Virus record (IMG/VR): IMGVR_UViG_3300008110_000913
Coordinates: 1-22,746 of that record
Direction: 5' to 3' (one strand)
Length of the DNA stretch: 22,746 bases
From: a virus
Of this stretch, positions 6,901-14,970 are shown piece after piece (position 1 is the stretch's first letter; the number at the start of each line of letters is the position of its first letter). The notes beneath the pieces are model-generated. The model saw only the letters and a program-made list of their open reading frames with translations. It was not told the DNA's origin and searched no databases. The translations under genes were made by a program, and so were the position numbers.

Positions 6901-7134
6901 TTACTTTAAAATTCCAGCTAGGCGCTGCATTCTTTTCATTTCCTCAATTTGAGTCCCATCTCCCACAACTGCTTCATAATCTATCATGCTAAGAGTTCCA
7001 GCAAAACGAGATAAATCAATTGCGTTTTCTGCTACACGGTGTAGATCCATATCATCTTTTGCATCCTCTCTAGCATATTCTAGAAGACGGATGAATAGAG
7101 GAACATCTAATTTGATTGTGTCTTTTGGATTCAT
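6901..7134 (-). CDS. Small protein, 77 aa, with C-terminal echo of the tag
   Basis: The protein is mostly helical and acidic in its first half (LDVPLFIRLLEYAREDAK, DDMDLHRVAENAIDL) and resembles a type of small conserved protein that I associate with marine T4-like phages, without known function. Its last residues, MKRMQRLAGILK, echo the RMQMLAGLIT core of the N-terminal tag on its neighbours, but here at the C-terminus. The ATG at 7134 follows the upstream stop by 3 nt, and the downstream 37-aa gene begins 1 nt after its stop. The gene belongs to the unit that runs from the motif at 7704 to the double terminator. Confidence 0.78.
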   Translation of the reverse strand: MNPKDTIKLDVPLFIRLLEYAREDAKDDMDLHRVAENAIDLSRFAGTLSMIDYEAVVGDGTQIEEMKRMQRLAGILK

Positions 7135-7137
7135 GGT

Positions 7138-7695
7138 TTATTTGTTTGAACTTGATTTTACTTTAGCATAGTATTCATAAGCATCTTCAATAGCATCAAA
7201 TTCTTTTGTCTCAAGTCTAGTAGCTACGGGGTGAGCAACTATCCATTTTTTTCCTTCTTGGTATATAGATACTTTTGATATGTCCTCACTTAATTCATCT
7301 TCATACACTTGAGCAGCATCTGTCTCTTCATGTGAAGGTGCTTCGGGCATTTCATCATCCATTTCTTCGTTCAATGAAGTACTTTTAGTAAAGTGTTCAA
7401 ATGCAAGTTCGTAATCTGTTTTTTCACGATCGAAAATATTTCCAACCATTCCCATACCAACGAAGTTTTCGTTGAGTGATTCTTTTGTTGAACCGTATTT
7501 ATCATTTATTTCATCCCATTGATCATTACTTACATATATTACAGATGTTGATCCATCATCATAAGTAACCTCATATGAACTATCCTTATTTTGTTTTGCA
7601 CTAACAATATCTTTATTTTCTTGCAATTTTGCTTTGTATTCGCTTTCAGTGATTACACCTGAAAGTAATTGCATGCGTAGGGTTTCTTTGTTCAT
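7138..7695 (-). CDS. Tagged protein A2 (shared N-terminal module), acidic, 185 aa
   Basis: Residues 1-26 repeat the tag (MNKETLRMQLLSG, VITESEYKAKLQE). A short beta-rich segment follows (YEVTYDDGSTSVIYVS), then a very acidic middle with two SLNE sequences (ESLNENFVGMG and TSLNEEMDDEM) and ELSED. The C-terminal quarter (KVSIYQEGKKWIVAHPVATRLE, then FDAIEDAYEYY) looks like a small folded domain. The LxE sequences could be maturation-protease sites separating tag, spacer and domain, as in T4 internal proteins; this is inference. A 17-nt promoter-like motif lies 8 nt before the ATG, and the gene heads the transcription unit ending at 6411-6471. Confidence 0.8.
   Translation of the reverse strand: MNKETLRMQLLSGVITESEYKAKLQENKDIVSAKQNKDSSYEVTYDDGSTSVIYVSNDQWDEINDKYGSTKESLNENFVGMGMVGNIFDREKTDYELAFEHFTKSTSLNEEMDDEMPEAPSHEETDAAQVYEDELSEDISKVSIYQEGKKWIVAHPVATRLETKEFDAIEDAYEYYAKVKSSSNK
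7618..7695 (-). repeat. Tag module, copy 2 (N-terminus of the 185-aa protein)
   Basis: This encodes 26 residues closely matching the copy at 6716-6793, with conservative changes (M to L, A to S, L to V, R to K). The rest of the two proteins is unrelated, so the module behaves as a separable tag. Confidence 0.75.
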
Positions 7696-7703
7696 TTTTT
7701 ATA

Positions 7704-7720
7704 TTTTATTATAAATATTA
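7704..7720 (-). promoter_or_regulatory. Promoter-like 17-nt motif before the tagged 185-aa gene
   Basis: The minus strand reads TAATATTTATAATAAAA, one mismatch from the two identical copies at 10338-10354 and 14954-14970. The first three bases are the stop codon of the gene ending at 7718. The motif ends 8 nt before the ATG at 7695. It contains TATAAT, which fits a -10 or a T4-late-like element, but no -35 box is evident. Confidence 0.5.
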
Positions 7721-7984
7721 TGGATTTTTTGTCTCTAGCATTTTTTTAACCTTCTGGAGGTATAGGATAGCATCCATGTGTTCCTCTAGAGCGTGGTTGA
7801 TATAATCTATTAGGTCTAGATCGGTACGATCTAAATCTGTTCCATACTTTTCTTTACCCATTGCTGCTCTTTCAACAAACTTATCAATTATTGAATCAAC
7901 AATTGAATCTGTTTTTGGGATTGATCGTTGTGGGGTATCTTTAGTGGGATGCCTAGGATTCCACTCAAAACTTGTTTTGCTCAT
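7718..7984 (-). CDS. Small MazG-like protein
   Basis: The 88-aa protein carries GKEKYGTDLDRTDL (residues 43-56) followed by a helix INHALEEHMDAILYLQKV with a metal-ligand-like EExxxD pattern (E67, E68, D71). This combination is common in small phage proteins related to all-alpha MazG-type nucleotide pyrophosphohydrolases, which hydrolyse (d)NTPs to monophosphates or remove modified nucleotides. The protein is shorter than a full MazG domain, so catalytic activity is uncertain. Its ATG overlaps the stop of gp62 by 4 nt (ATGA), placing it at the end of the clamp-loader operon, which fits a role in nucleotide pools during replication. Confidence 0.6.
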   Translation of the reverse strand: MSKTSFEWNPRHPTKDTPQRSIPKTDSIVDSIIDKFVERAAMGKEKYGTDLDRTDLDLIDYINHALEEHMDAILYLQKVKKMLETKNP

Positions 7985-8415
7985 TGCTTTAATAATTTAT
8001 CTGCTTCTTTATCATCAACTCCCATATCGTAAAGTACTCTGCGTGCTCCCGGTTCACGAAGGATATCAAGGTATTCTTCCGCCTCGCCTAAACTACATTC
8101 AAAATGTTTTGCAATATAGTCTATTACCTCCATGTTTTTCTTCTTACGATTAGTCTTCAAATACTTAAAAAATGTTTTTTGTTTCGGGATCATCTCTTTG
8201 TAAATGTTGTAAAGTTGTTTTTTATTGTCGTATGGGATGGTTTGGACATAATTTACAAATTCAATGTAGCGTATATCCATCGATACGTATCGATTGATCA
8301 TGTAAGAATTCCATTTATCCCACGATTCTTCCGAAATTTCTTCAATAGGAGTTTTATAAAGGGTGATTTCATTCAACCACCCAAATATATCCTTTATATA
8401 TTTTTGTTTACTCAC
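7981..8415 (-). CDS. 62: Clamp-loader small subunit, gp62-like
   Basis: The 144-aa protein resembles the gp62 subunits of marine T4-like phages. It has an N-terminal IFGWLNEITLYKTP segment, then MINRYVSMD and IEFVNYVQTI, then the basic FFKYLKTNRKKKN stretch, and a C-terminal helical DILREPGARRVLYDMG region. Gp62 joins four gp44 subunits to make the ATP-driven loader that opens the gp45 clamp and places it on primed DNA. It is shorter than T4 gp62, as in marine relatives. The start codon is GTG (8415-8413), overlapping the upstream stop as GTGA. Position downstream of gp44 in the same operon supports the call. Confidence 0.82.
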   Translation of the reverse strand: MSKQKYIKDIFGWLNEITLYKTPIEEISEESWDKWNSYMINRYVSMDIRYIEFVNYVQTIPYDNKKQLYNIYKEMIPKQKTFFKYLKTNRKKKNMEVIDYIAKHFECSLGEAEEYLDILREPGARRVLYDMGVDDKEADKLLKQ

Positions 8416-8639
8416 AAAGTAATATCTTTATACTCTGCACGAAGTTCTGATGGGAGAGAATCTATTAGGATTTTCTTGCTTTCCAAATCATAAAATACGG
8501 GAATGGGGATTAGGGCATCTTCATCTGCTCCAATCATAAATTTGGAGATTTTACGGATAATAACTGCTTGTCCGAATAGTTTTCCTCCGTTGAATCCTTC
8601 AACAGATGTTGTTTTTGTAAAGTCAATGTTCAATTGCAA
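8412..8639 (-). CDS. Small conserved-looking protein between gp44 and gp62 genes
   Basis: The 75-aa protein (LNIDFTKTTSVEGFNGG, then KLFGQAVIIRKISKFMIG, IPIPVFYDLESKKILIDSLP) looks like a small beta-rich domain. An in-frame TAG stands directly upstream, so translation must begin at a non-ATG codon, most simply the TTG at 8639-8637 or the one six bases further on. The start lies inside the end of the 53-aa gene (17-nt overlap), and the stop overlaps the GTG of gp62, so weak initiation could be rescued by coupling. The location suggests a role with the clamp loader, but I recognise no family. Confidence 0.65.
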   Translation of the reverse strand: MQLNIDFTKTTSVEGFNGGKLFGQAVIIRKISKFMIGADEDALIPIPVFYDLESKKILIDSLPSELRAEYKDITL

Positions 8640-8784
8640 CTATCAGGTTCATTCCGATTGAGGCTAATACTTCATGTATATCTTGGTATACTGTGTTCAG
8701 TAAATGTAAATGTCCTACTGCCCAAAAAGGTATGGCCAAATTTTGGGATATCCAAGAAAGTGTATATTTTAAGAAATACTTCAT
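8623..8784 (-). CDS. Small hydrophobic protein, 53 aa, directly after gp44
   Basis: A 53-codon frame fills the otherwise empty 141-nt gap between gp44 and the 75-aa gene. It starts at an ATG overlapping the gp44 stop (ATGA at 8784-8781) and ends at TGA 8625-8623. The peptide is hydrophobic and aromatic (KYFLKYTLSWI, LAIPFWAVGHLHLL) with a second hydrophobic patch near the end (IGMNLIVAIEH). It may contact membrane or bury against the clamp loader, although no clear 20-residue membrane helix is present. The junctions support a real gene; function unknown. Confidence 0.55.
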   Translation of the reverse strand: MKYFLKYTLSWISQNLAIPFWAVGHLHLLNTVYQDIHEVLASIGMNLIVAIEH

Positions 8785-9689
8785 ATTACCTCTATAATCT
8801 TTGCAATTGCAGACATTACATTAATTTCTTTATCTATTCTAAAATTTGCTTGATATAGATGCTCGTTTAATACAATTGCAACCATACCTTCTTTTCCCGG
8901 AGCGTATTTTGGAGCATATTCATATAAGCTACGATATAATTCTTCAAAATCTTTAACATTTGAATCCGCTATAATTTGCCGAATGGTCAACCAACTTCTT
9001 ATACCCATCAACTCCTTTATCACATCTTTAATATAGTTTGTTGAGGTTAAAACTGTTTTATCAAGTACAATAGCATCATCTTTTACAGACATTTGTAAAA
9101 CATTCAACATTTTACGCATGTCAGGGTAATATTGTAGGATCAATGTTTTAATATCCTCAGGTGTATATGATAAATTTAATTGGTCTGTTAGCATCCAAGT
9201 TAAATGGTTGTACACATCTTTTTTGGTGGGAGGTACAATTTTAAGTACCTGGCAACGTGATTGTAAAGGATCAATGATTCGCTCTATAAAGTTACAAGTT
9301 AAGATAAAGCGAGTTGAGCGTGAGAATGTCTCAATTACGTTTCGCAAGGCGGCTTGCCCCTGAATGGTGATAAAATCTGCTTCATCTAATATTACTACTT
9401 TGATACCTTTCCAAGATGCAGCACTAGCAAATCCCTTTACTTTTTCTCTAATAGTGTCAATTCCATTCTCGTCGGATGCGTTGATGTAAAGGTAATCGCA
9501 ATCTAAATTTTTAACTATAATTTTTGCTAGTGTAGTTTTTCCACAGCCAGGCGGGCCATAGAAGATAAAATTTTGGATATCGCCTTGATCAAGGTATTTT
9601 TGAATTGTGTCTTTAATATTCTCGTTTCCAACATAATATTCGAGTTTGGTAGGACGGAAACGTTCTACAAATAACGTATTTTCTTTCAT
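8781..9689 (-). CDS. 44: Clamp-loader AAA+ ATPase subunit, gp44/RFC-small-subunit type
   Basis: The 302-aa protein has all the landmarks of the RFC/gp44 family: FVERFRPTKL near the N-terminus, Walker A GPPGCGKTTL (residues 45-54), Walker B VVILDEAD (98-105), sensor-1 TCN and the SRC motif in LQSRCQVLK (about 144-146). It hydrolyses ATP to open and close the gp45 clamp on DNA. I prefer the ATG at 9689 (MKENTLFVERF). An ATG six bases upstream (9695) and a TTG further up are possible, but the family normally begins just before the FxERFRP motif. The gene follows a strong terminator and heads an operon with two small genes, gp62 and a MazG-like gene. Confidence 0.93.
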   Translation of the reverse strand: MKENTLFVERFRPTKLEYYVGNENIKDTIQKYLDQGDIQNFIFYGPPGCGKTTLAKIIVKNLDCDYLYINASDENGIDTIREKVKGFASAASWKGIKVVILDEADFITIQGQAALRNVIETFSRSTRFILTCNFIERIIDPLQSRCQVLKIVPPTKKDVYNHLTWMLTDQLNLSYTPEDIKTLILQYYPDMRKMLNVLQMSVKDDAIVLDKTVLTSTNYIKDVIKELMGIRSWLTIRQIIADSNVKDFEELYRSLYEYAPKYAPGKEGMVAIVLNEHLYQANFRIDKEINVMSAIAKIIEVI

Positions 9690-9702
9690 AACCATAATAT
9701 AC

Positions 9703-9727
9703 AAAAAAAGCTTGCATTTTGCAAGCT
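9703..9727 (-). terminator. Strong intrinsic terminator
   Basis: On the minus strand AGCTTGCA and TGCAAGCT form a perfect 8-bp stem with a 3-nt loop (9709-9727), followed at once by seven Ts. It lies 26 nt after the stop of the tagged gene ending at 9754 and just before gp44, separating the two transcription units. GTATATTA directly after the T-run could be part of the gp44 promoter. Confidence 0.88.
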
Positions 9728-9753
9728 CTTTAAACTATTCTATTTAACAGAAT

Positions 9754-10326
9754 TTATTTTTTAATGTATTTTTTAAAATTATCTAAATTAACATTATTTA
9801 CAGCATCAACAAAATTATTCCATTCTGGGTTGGCCACATTTATATCATCCTCTTCATATTCACTGGTGAATTGGACTGCATCGGCCATGTCATCAAATTT
9901 TTCGTTTAAGTCATCTAATGTTTGATAATCAGCAGGCATAAATAAATCTTTTTCTCCACTATAAAGGTTAAAAGGAAAGTTTCTTGAAGTGGTTGAATTT
10001 GATAAAAATTCATTAAAACTATCACCTGCTTCTTTATCTCCTTTTTGAAGACCCGATTGAAGATCTTTTAATTTTTTAAAAAATTTAGGTGTTACATAAT
10101 TATGGTCTACAATTCCTTCTTTTTTCTTGGTGCTTTTGCCCGTATCCATATTATAAGTGGTAGTTTCAGCATTAGCAGGGATTTTAACAAGGATTTGAAA
10201 AAGGGTTGCAAGTTTTTCGAAATTTAAACTTTTAAATTTCCCTTTATTTTCTTCAATTTTTTCTTTATATTGACCTTCAGTAATAATACCAGCCAACATT
10301 TGCATTCTAAGTGTTTTTTTATTCAT
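9754..10326 (-). CDS. Tagged protein A3 (shared N-terminal module), 190 aa
   Basis: I start the gene at the ATG at 10326-10324, where the tag begins (MNKKTLRMQMLAG, IITEGQYKEKIEE). The longer reading upstream would cross the promoter-like motif and adds only a Phe-rich leader. The body has LNFEKLATLFQILVKIPAN, KDLQSGLQKGDKEAGDSFNE and acidic stretches (DDLNEKFDDMADAVQF, EYEEDDINVA), ending VDAVNNVNLDNFKKYIKK. It is unrelated to the bodies of the other two tagged proteins. A 17-nt motif lies 11 nt before the start and a strong terminator 26 nt after the stop, so it appears to be a single-gene unit. Prohead cargo is a plausible but unproven role. Confidence 0.78.
   Translation of the reverse strand: MNKKTLRMQMLAGIITEGQYKEKIEENKGKFKSLNFEKLATLFQILVKIPANAETTTYNMDTGKSTKKKEGIVDHNYVTPKFFKKLKDLQSGLQKGDKEAGDSFNEFLSNSTTSRNFPFNLYSGEKDLFMPADYQTLDDLNEKFDDMADAVQFTSEYEEDDINVANPEWNNFVDAVNNVNLDNFKKYIKK
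10249..10326 (-). repeat. Tag module, copy 3 (N-terminus of the 190-aa protein)
   Basis: This encodes the third copy of the 26-residue module. It keeps TLRMQMLAG and ITE and is more diverged in the second half (GQYKEKIEE instead of SEYKARLNE). It lies 2.5 kb from the nearest copy, with the clamp-loader operon between. Confidence 0.72.
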
Positions 10327-10337
10327 TTTATCTAGAT

Positions 10338-10354
10338 TTTTATTATACATATTA
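10338..10354 (-). promoter_or_regulatory. Promoter-like 17-nt motif before the tagged 190-aa gene
   Basis: The minus strand reads TAATATGTATAATAAAA, identical over all 17 bases to the copy at 14954-14970. It sits in the 66-nt gap between genes, 11 nt before the ATG at 10326. The TATAAT core would give a very short leader if used as a -10 element. Confidence 0.55.
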
Positions 10355-10392
10355 TCAAAGATAAAAAAAAATGAAAATGTTTCCAAATTATT

Positions 10393-10953
10393 TTATTTTT
10401 CTCCTTGGGAATACCATCCAATATATCTTAATCTATTTTCAGGCCAATATCTATTTAATGTTGCTTTATCTACTGGGGTATTTATCCATTTATCTCTCAA
10501 TTTATAGTCAGTGTATCCACTTTTTGGGTCACTATGTGAGATATGTACATTTCCATCTGGATCTGTAAACCTATATGTATTAGCTAAAGTATAGTATGTA
10601 ATATCTGGGGTTCCATTTCCATTATCTGTGGTTAGAGGAAGAAGATTGTTTTGATAGCGTTCTCTTTGTTCAGCATCTTCTTTGTCCCTTTTTTCTCTAT
10701 AATTTTTTCCCCAAAAATCATCGCGGTATTTTTTTGTTATTCTAGTAACTTTACTTTTTTCTTGGGGTGTTAAAGGTCTACCCATTATGTTTTGAATATG
10801 GTCTTTAGCTTCATATTCGTGGGACCACTGGTTTTTTTCTGTGTATGGGTTGTTTTGGAAAAAAACATCCAGTTCAGAAGCTATATCAATTTCTTCGGTG
10901 AGGATTTTTTTGATTTCCTCTTTGATTAGCTGTTTGAGTTGTGAGTGTTTCAT
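10393..10953 (-). CDS. Protein with amphipathic N-terminal tag B, 186 aa
   Basis: The N-terminus (SQLKQLIKEEIKKILTEE, residues 4-21) is an amphipathic helix shared with the protein at 11939-12334 but not with the TLRMQ-tag proteins. The rest is charged and possibly DNA- or protein-binding (GRPLTPQEKSKVTRITKKYRDDF, NYREKRDKEDAEQRERYQ). It is followed by an aromatic C-terminal domain (ITYYTLANTYRFTDPDG, TDYKLRDKW, RYWPENRLRYIGWY). The sequence ILTEE could be a prohead-protease-like LxE site. It begins 1 nt after the stop of the 325-aa gene (TAAAATG). No known family recognised. Confidence 0.75.
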   Translation of the reverse strand: MKHSQLKQLIKEEIKKILTEEIDIASELDVFFQNNPYTEKNQWSHEYEAKDHIQNIMGRPLTPQEKSKVTRITKKYRDDFWGKNYREKRDKEDAEQRERYQNNLLPLTTDNGNGTPDITYYTLANTYRFTDPDGNVHISHSDPKSGYTDYKLRDKWINTPVDKATLNRYWPENRLRYIGWYSQGEK

Positions 10954-10954
10954 T

Positions 10955-11932
10955 TTATTTTATAATTCCTGCTCTAACAAGCATTTGACGTTGTTCCCAG
11001 TCCATTTCTTCCTTTAGCTTTTGTTTAAAGTCAAATGCTACGGGTTGGAGTTTGGCTCTTTGGTCAGCTGATATTCCAGTTACTATAAGTTTGTATTGTC
11101 TGTCAGTTCCAGTTCCAACAGGTTCTATTTCAAATTTGGCTGTAGGTACTTCTCCTAAACGGGCTTGTAGTTGTTTTCTTAATTTATCTGCTTGATCAGC
11201 AGTATTTACTGTGGTAGAAAGAGGTGGAACTGTTGCTTTTTCAGGTTGAACTGTTACTTGTGGGGTTTGTTCTTCATCTTCTCCTTTAGCAATATCTATA
11301 AAGTTAAAAGAAACATTAGCATTATCCATTATAGTTTTTAAAACTTTTTTAAGATATGCTTTTGGATTAAATGGTGATTTTTCTTGTGGAAACAAAATCA
11401 TTCCATTATCCACTACATAATGTATATCTTGTTCCATTTTACCTGCATATTTTTTCAAATTATCAGGTGTTTTCATAGGAAAATAGTTCTTACCATATTT
11501 TCCATAAAACTCTAGTGGTAAAGATTTTCCTGGGAGGGTTTTGAGCCAATCTTCAAATTCACCTTCATTGTCTTCTGCTCTCCAGGCTTCAAATTTAGAT
11601 TGGTTTTTTTCAACTGTTTCATCCCATGCTTCAGGAGCTCTATTCTTGATATCAGCTATTTTATTATCTTTTTCCAAGTCAGAACGTGAATCCCAATCTT
11701 TCCAAGCAGCGCCTGCTTTTTGAGCAGGAATTGAAGGACCAAATACTTTAGCAATAACTTTGGAGTCCCTCATATTTTGAGCGTATATTCCGTAATTTTT
11801 AATATCGTTTAATGCTTTTAAAGCATCATCGATGGATTCAGGTTGTATAGCTATATCATATTGGGTGCGATTAGCTTTTTGTTCTCCACCTTGTTCGTCT
11901 TCTATTTCGCGAAGGATATCAGTTAATTTCAT
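10955..11932 (-). CDS. Hypothetical protein, 325 aa, with C-terminal tag echo
   Basis: The protein starts MKLTDILREIEDEQGGEQ, a short acidic amphipathic helix of the kind seen on phage internal proteins. The middle is Trp- and acid-rich (AAWKDWDSRSDLEKD, KFEAWRAEDNEGEFEDWL). There is then a Pro/Thr/Val linker (around TPQVTVQPEKATVPPLS) and a C-terminal alpha/beta-like region (ADKLRKQLQARLG, AKFEIEPVG, YKLIVTGISADQ). It ends in EQRQMLVRAGIIK, reminiscent of the RMQRLAGILK end of the 77-aa protein. It lies between two proteins with tag B, 6 nt from one and 1 nt from the other. A structural or ejected internal protein is possible. Function not recognised. Confidence 0.75.
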   Translation of the reverse strand: MKLTDILREIEDEQGGEQKANRTQYDIAIQPESIDDALKALNDIKNYGIYAQNMRDSKVIAKVFGPSIPAQKAGAAWKDWDSRSDLEKDNKIADIKNRAPEAWDETVEKNQSKFEAWRAEDNEGEFEDWLKTLPGKSLPLEFYGKYGKNYFPMKTPDNLKKYAGKMEQDIHYVVDNGMILFPQEKSPFNPKAYLKKVLKTIMDNANVSFNFIDIAKGEDEEQTPQVTVQPEKATVPPLSTTVNTADQADKLRKQLQARLGEVPTAKFEIEPVGTGTDRQYKLIVTGISADQRAKLQPVAFDFKQKLKEEMDWEQRQMLVRAGIIK

Positions 11933-11938
11933 AATTTT

Positions 11939-12334
11939 TTAAACTCCTCTCCCTTTAGGAGAATTTCTAGTAAATACTATAGTTGTTTCTTCTTTACCCC
12001 AAGGTTTAACTCTGAAATGAACTTTATTTTGTTTATCAAAATATACGTTTCTTATTCCTGAGGGGGTTTTTCCTTTGATTGGGAAACTTTTTTGGATATC
12101 TTGTTCAATATCAACCCCAGATTTGTGATACACATTTATGTAAAACTCAGAAGAAGACCCTGAGGCGAATCTGCTCAGGGAAGAAAAACTTGAATTAGGT
12201 AGAATATTTTTAAGAGTTTGAATCGTACCTTCAATATCATTTCTTAAAACATCCTTATTTGTTGGGGTCCAATTTTCCTTCAATATTTTAGAAATTTCTT
12301 CTTTGATCAATTTTTTAAGTTGTTCTTTTCCCAT
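11939..12334 (-). CDS. Protein with amphipathic N-terminal tag B, 131 aa
   Basis: Residues 1-21 (EQLKKLIKEEISKILKEN) match tag B of the 186-aa protein at 10393-10953. The body is different: DIEGTIQTLKNILPNSSF, a Ser-rich stretch (SFSSLSRFASGSSSEFYI) and a C-terminal basic domain (VYFDKQNKVHFRVKPWGKEETTIVF, ending SPKGRGV). The small folded C-terminal part resembles a compact beta-sheet domain but I recognise no family. The ATG at 12334 is 3 nt from a shortened copy of the promoter-like motif. It heads the group of four genes ending at the terminator at 9703-9727. Confidence 0.75.
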   Translation of the reverse strand: MGKEQLKKLIKEEISKILKENWTPTNKDVLRNDIEGTIQTLKNILPNSSFSSLSRFASGSSSEFYINVYHKSGVDIEQDIQKSFPIKGKTPSGIRNVYFDKQNKVHFRVKPWGKEETTIVFTRNSPKGRGV

Positions 12335-12337
12335 GTC

Positions 12338-12348
12338 TATACATATTA
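12338..12348 (-). promoter_or_regulatory. Shortened copy of the promoter-like motif
   Basis: The minus strand reads TAATATGTATA, the first 11 bases of the 17-nt motif, again with the preceding gene's TAA stop forming its first three bases. It lies only 3 nt before the ATG at 12334, which is too close for a normal leader, so its role is doubtful. Confidence 0.3.
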
Positions 12349-12603
12349 ATATTCACCGTAAATGTTAAAACGTTTTGGTGGTTCGGGTTTGATTTCTTCT
12401 ATCTCTGTTTTAATAGCAAACAGTTTAGAATTTAAAGGTTCAAGCCTAAAATGACACTTATCACCCGTTTTTTGAAAATACTCCTCTAAAGCATCAGTGA
12501 GGGAAGAACGTTCAATGTCTTCCCCCACTAATTTCCAAGTATCCCCTTTACCAGCAACCCTGGTAGCAATGAGGGTATATGTTTCTACTTGTTTTGTTTC
12601 CAT
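12346..12603 (-). CDS. Hypothetical protein, 85 aa, last gene of the groES-groEL unit
   Basis: The ATG at 12603 follows the GroEL stop by a single base (TAATATG), so the protein is probably made with the chaperonin. It reads as a small alpha/beta domain: an N-terminal strand (VETYTLIATRVAGKGDTWKL), helix SSLTDALEEYFQK, strand KCHFRLEPL and strand KLFAIKTEIEEI, with a Pro-rich end (KPEPPKRFNIYGEY). No family is recognised. It could be a chaperonin cofactor or substrate adaptor, judged by position alone, or an unrelated passenger. Confidence 0.72.
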   Translation of the reverse strand: METKQVETYTLIATRVAGKGDTWKLVGEDIERSSLTDALEEYFQKTGDKCHFRLEPLNSKLFAIKTEIEEIKPEPPKRFNIYGEY

Positions 12604-12604
12604 A

Positions 12605-14536
<1,932 letters not shown>

Positions 14537-14540
<4 letters not shown>

Positions 14541-14896
14541 ATTTCGATTGATTTTAAAATGTTTTCTAGTCCATTTTTTACTTCATTCCAAGTACCAATA
14601 TATTCTTTGATAGAAGAATATTCACCTTGGTTTTGGTAAAACTTTTGTTTTGCAATACAATTTAGTGCATTTGAAAAGCTACTGTAATAGCCAACTACTT
14701 TTTCTTGTTCTTTACCAGTGGCTGCTTTTCCTCCAAAACCACGAGTGGTTATGGATTTTTCAATAACTGTAAAATTGGTTGCATCTTTGACAATATAGAA
14801 TGGTTCCATTGATGGATCCTTAATTGTGCAAAGTGATGATTGTGTGTCAGGATTTTCGCCGCGTGCAGGACGGCCTCTACGTTTTGTTTCTTGCAT
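14537..14896 (-). CDS. AT-hook-like protein heading the groES-groEL unit
   Basis: The 119-aa protein begins KRRGRPARGE (residues 5-14), matching the AT-hook core (GRP flanked by basic residues) that binds the minor groove of A/T-rich DNA. A compact domain follows (DPSMEPFYIVKDATNFTVIE, GFGGKAATGKEQEKVVGYYSS), then helices (FSNALNCIAKQKFY, SSIKEYIGTWNEVKNGLENI). The ATG at 14896 is preceded by AAAGTAAGTT and the 17-nt promoter-like motif about 57 nt upstream. The stop overlaps groES (ATGA). It may be a phage regulator or DNA-organising protein; the catalogued function of its C-terminal domain is unknown to me. Confidence 0.72.
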
Positions 14897-14953
14897 AACT
14901 TACTTTAAATTTATAACTTTAATATATGAAAACTATTTTAAAAAACCAAATTA

Positions 14954-14970
14954 TTTTATTATACATATTA
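14954..14970 (-). promoter_or_regulatory. Promoter-like 17-nt motif upstream of the AT-hook/groES/groEL unit
   Basis: The minus strand reads TAATATGTATAATAAAA, identical to 10338-10354. Its first three bases are the stop codon of the sliding clamp gene. The following 57 nt to the ATG at 14896 are very A/T-rich (including ATTTGGTTTTTT) and contain no hairpin that I can see. It is a candidate promoter for the chaperonin unit. Confidence 0.5.

Noticed and set aside
10327-10386. N-terminal extension of the tagged 190-aa protein
   Set aside because: It would cross the shared promoter-like motif, and the family tag starts exactly at the ATG at 10326.
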